Part shown: positions 6,613 through 8,080 of the stretch, in pieces
Position numbering within the stretch: position 1 is the first letter of the stretch
Layout: every line of letters begins with the position of its first letter
Assembly (NCBI GenBank): GCA_015231995.1
Contig: JADGAO010000096.1
Location: 3,116-11,195 of the forward strand
Source: Nitrospinota bacterium
GTDB lineage: Bacteria > Nitrospinota_A > UBA7883 > JACRLM01
Length of the DNA: 8,080 nucleotides
Direction: 5' to 3'
Notes under the pieces: model-generated
What the model was told of the DNA's origin: nothing
Seen by the model: the letters and a program-made list of their open reading frames with translations, nothing else
Databases searched by the model: none
Position numbers and translations under genes: made by a program

Positions 6613-6619
6613 AGAAGGA
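6613..6619 (+). promoter_or_regulatory. Ribosome binding site deciding the zinc-ribbon protein start
   Basis: AGAAGGA ends 5 nt before the ATG at 6625. This favours that start over the upstream in-frame GTG at 6574, which has no such site and adds a non-conserved-looking extension. Confidence 0.75.
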
Positions 6620-6624
6620 CAAAA

Positions 6625-7353
6625 ATGAACGCCGATCTTGAGCGGCTCATACAGCTTCAAAAGCTTGACGAAGAGATTCTGCGCAAGACACGCCTGCTCG
6701 AATCGCTTCCAAGCGAGATTAAACACCTTAACGTGGAAGTCGAAACCGCCCGCAATGGGCTTAAAGCTTTCGACGCCCAGGTGGAGGCGGACAAGAAGGC
6801 CAAGCGCGATCTGGAGCGCGAGGTCGAAGTGGCCAAAGACCAGATCGCCAAAGACAAAGGCAAACTCACCGCCGTCAAAACCAACGTCGAGTACCGCGCC
6901 ATCCTCAAAGAACTCGAGAATTTCGACAAGAAAATACGCGCTCTAGAAGACCGTGAGCTTGAAATAATGGAAAAGCTCGAAGGCGCCCAAAACGCGAGGA
7001 AAGCCGTCGAAGAAAACGCTAAAGAAGCGGAAAAACGCGCAAAAGTGGTCGTCGCCGAAAAAGAATCCGCCATCGGCGAACTGAAGAAGCGGATGGACGT
7101 CCTGCTTGCCGACCGGGCCTCGCTGGTGAGCGGGATTTCCGGCTCCATCATTTCCAGCTACGAGAAGACGCTTAAAGCCCGCGACGGAGTGGGGGTCACC
7201 AGAATTAAAGACATGATCTGTTCCGGGTGCAACCAGATGGTGCCTCCGCAACTTTATTACCAGATAAAATCTTCGGACGAGATATACAAATGTCCGCATT
7301 GTAGCCGGTATCTGTATTTCCAGCCTGAAGAAGCTGAAAGCCGGGTAGAATAA
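6625..7353 (+). CDS. Coiled-coil C4-type zinc-ribbon protein (DUF164 / zf-RING_7)
   Basis: A 242-residue cytoplasmic protein. Residues 1-180 are almost wholly charged heptad-like helix (DLERLIQLQKLDEEILRK at the start, many E/K/A), predicted as a long antiparallel coiled-coil hairpin. The C-terminal 50 residues form a zinc ribbon with Cys199-x2-Cys202 (ICSGC) and Cys223-x2-Cys226 (KCPHC), all four ligands present. The family (PF02591) is widespread in bacteria; a nucleic-acid role is often proposed but the function is unsettled. The conserved NVEYRAILKELENFDKKI block near 90-107, typical of the family, is intact. ATG 6625 is supported by AGAAGGA. The stop codon lies 4 nt before rnpB, a tight arrangement on the same strand, and part of its last codons also forms the rnpB -10 box. 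Confidence 0.93.
   Translation: MNADLERLIQLQKLDEEILRKTRLLESLPSEIKHLNVEVETARNGLKAFDAQVEADKKAKRDLEREVEVAKDQIAKDKGKLTAVKTNVEYRAILKELENFDKKIRALEDRELEIMEKLEGAQNARKAVEENAKEAEKRAKVVVAEKESAIGELKKRMDVLLADRASLVSGISGSIISSYEKTLKARDGVGVTRIKDMICSGCNQMVPPQLYYQIKSSDEIYKCPHCSRYLYFQPEEAESRVE
7346..7351 (+). promoter_or_regulatory. rnpB -10 box overlapping the upstream stop codon
   Basis: TAGAAT matches the sigma70 -10 consensus at five of six positions and occupies exactly -12 to -7 relative to G7358, the predicted 5' base of RNase P RNA. It runs from the last two sense codons (GTA GAA) into the TAA stop. The -35 region (about 7323-7328) has no good match, so an activator or readthrough from the zinc-ribbon gene may also contribute. 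Confidence 0.6.
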
Positions 7354-7357
7354 CGTT

Positions 7358-7757
7358 GAAGAGGCCGGGGGACGGCCGTCGGCCCGCGTAAGCGGGCGGG
7401 AGGAAAGTCCGGACGCCGCAGAGCAGGGCGCTCTTTAACGGAGAGCGGGGGCGACCCCAGGGAAAGCGCAACAGAAAAGATACCGCCCCGCCTTCTTAAT
7501 TGAAGGCGAGGTAAGGGTGAAATGGCGAGGTAAGAGCTCACCGCGGCGGTGGCGACATCGCTGGCATTGCAAGCCCCAGCCCGGCGCAAGGCCAAATAGG
7601 GAGACGCGCCCCAACCGCAAGGTTGTGGAATAAGGTTGCTCGCCTTAAAGTCTCCGGGTAGGCCGCTTGACCGCTTCGGCAACGGAGCGGCTAGAGGAAT
7701 GGTCGTCGTTCATCCTTAACGGATGAGCACAGGATCCGGCTTACAACCGGCCTCTTC
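7358..7757 (+). ncRNA. rnpB: RNase P RNA, bacterial type A
   Basis: The catalytic RNA of RNase P, which with the RnpA protein removes 5' leaders from pre-tRNAs. Ends are set by helix P1: GAAGAGGCCGG (7358-7368) pairs with CCGGCCTCTTC (7747-7757), giving about 400 nt, a normal type A length. P3 is GCCCGC-GTAA-GCGGGC (7382-7397). Conserved region I with P4 is gaggaaagtccgg (7400-7412). The block AGGGAAAGCGCAACAGAAAAGATACCGCC (key parts GCAACAGAAA and GATACCGCC, 7459-7487) is conserved region II. A P12-type hairpin CGCCTTC/GAAGGCG spans 7489-7508. AAGGGTGAAA and GGTAAGAG...CACCGC (about 7513-7544), AAATAGG (7594-7600), the L15 tRNA-CCA-binding GGGTAGGCCGCTTGA (about 7657-7671), P4 3' strand AGAGGAATGGTC and CRV ACAGGATCCGGCTTACA are all present. 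CRV reads GGATCC where AAYCC is usual, a small variation. Confidence 0.97.
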
Positions 7758-7766
7758 ATTTTTTTT
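7747..7766 (+). terminator. Probable rnpB 3' end / U-tract terminator
   Basis: The 3' strand of P1 is followed by A and eight T (7759-7766). A short local CCGG...CCGG hairpin (about 7732-7750) precedes it. The local stem is weak, so termination may rely on the long-range P1 helix or be partial, letting some transcription continue into cobA. Confidence 0.45.
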
Positions 7767-7791
7767 ATATTTTCAAAGGAAATTTTAAGGC

Positions 7792-8080
7792 ATGTCCGAA
7801 GGAATCGTTTATCTCATCGGGGCCGGGCCGGGCGACCCTGGCCTGATTACCGTAAAGGGCCGCCACCTTATCGAAACTTGCGACGTCGTCGTGTACGACT
7901 ATCTGGCGAACCCGAAACTGCTTTCGCTGGCCCGCAAGGACGCGGAACTAATCTACGTCGGCAAAATGGGCGGCGCGCACACCATGTCGCAGGAAAACAT
8001 CAACGCCCTTATCGTTAAAAAATGCGCCGAGGGCAAGTCTGTGGCCAGGCTCAAAGGCGGCGACCCGTACATTTTCGGAC
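7792..8080 (+). CDS. cobA: Uroporphyrinogen-III C-methyltransferase (N-terminal 96 codons, cut by window end)
   Basis: SUMT adds two methyl groups from S-adenosylmethionine to uroporphyrinogen III, making precorrin-2, the branch-point to sirohaem, cobalamin and haem d1. The visible part shows the family signatures: VYLIGAGPGDPGLIT (6-20, SAM-binding P-loop-like), VVYDYLANPKLL (33-44), IYVGK...H..SQ..IN.L, and RLKGGDPYIFG (86-96), whose Gly-Gly-Asp-Pro is a hallmark. Full proteins are about 250-280 residues, or about 500 when fused to HemD, and the fusion state cannot be judged here. ATG 7792 follows AAAGGA (7775-7780) at 11 nt and a nearer TAAGG at 1 nt, neither ideal. The gene starts 34 nt after rnpB on the same strand. 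Confidence 0.95.
   Translation, partial: MSEGIVYLIGAGPGDPGLITVKGRHLIETCDVVVYDYLANPKLLSLARKDAELIYVGKMGGAHTMSQENINALIVKKCAEGKSVARLKGGDPYIFG

Noticed and set aside
6574..6624. GTG start 17 codons upstream of the zinc-ribbon protein
   Set aside because: No ribosome site precedes it, whereas AGAAGGA lies 5 nt before ATG 6625, where the family's usual N-terminus begins.
7257..7682. Minus-strand open frames of 61-141 codons
   Set aside because: They run antisense through the RNase P RNA, whose conserved structure accounts for the sequence.

Overview
The window carries ordinary bacterial chromosome of medium-to-high G+C with one visibly AT-rich accessory patch. The organism is probably a Gram-negative (diderm) bacterium: two lipoproteins with clear lipoboxes are present, one resembling the outer-membrane assembly protein BamC, and the RNase P RNA is the ancestral bacterial type A. 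Gene content and the style of intergenic repeats recall deltaproteobacteria-grade or Nitrospinota-like genomes, but nothing here fixes the phylum.

Left part (1-2538, minus strand): the first 846 codons of mfd, the transcription-repair coupling factor, running off the left edge. Next (2604-3849, minus strand) is an accessory stretch: a low-G+C lipoprotein of unknown function, then a complete VapBC-type toxin-antitoxin pair whose toxin starts on TTG inside the antitoxin stop codon. From 3914 to 4027 lies a hairpin-rich, MITE-like intergenic repeat with inverted CCCCTTA-type arms.

Centre (4093-6052, minus strand): a two-gene unit, a BamC/NlpB-like lipoprotein followed by an RlmI-type 23S rRNA cytosine methyltransferase. 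The methyltransferase begins on TTG and overlaps the lipoprotein stop by 8 nt, suggesting coupled translation. A good sigma70-like promoter precedes the lipoprotein gene.

The divergent junction (6053-6624, 572 nt) holds that promoter and about 300 bp of nested palindromic repeats of the GTCATTCTGA...TCAGGATGAC kind; no gene is supported there apart from promoter candidates.

Right part (6625-8080, plus strand): a coiled-coil C4 zinc-ribbon protein (DUF164/zf-RING_7 family), then only 4 nt later the RNase P RNA gene rnpB, then the start of cobA (uroporphyrinogen-III C-methyltransferase, entry to sirohaem/cobalamin), cut by the right edge. A TAGAAT -10 element straddles the zinc-ribbon stop codon exactly 12 to 7 nt before the first base of rnpB, so rnpB probably has its own start despite the tight packing.

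I see no clearly new multi-gene system. The points most worth a second look are the repeat cluster, the rnpB promoter embedded in a stop codon, the BamC-like/RlmI pairing, and the AT-rich lipoprotein beside the toxin-antitoxin pair.
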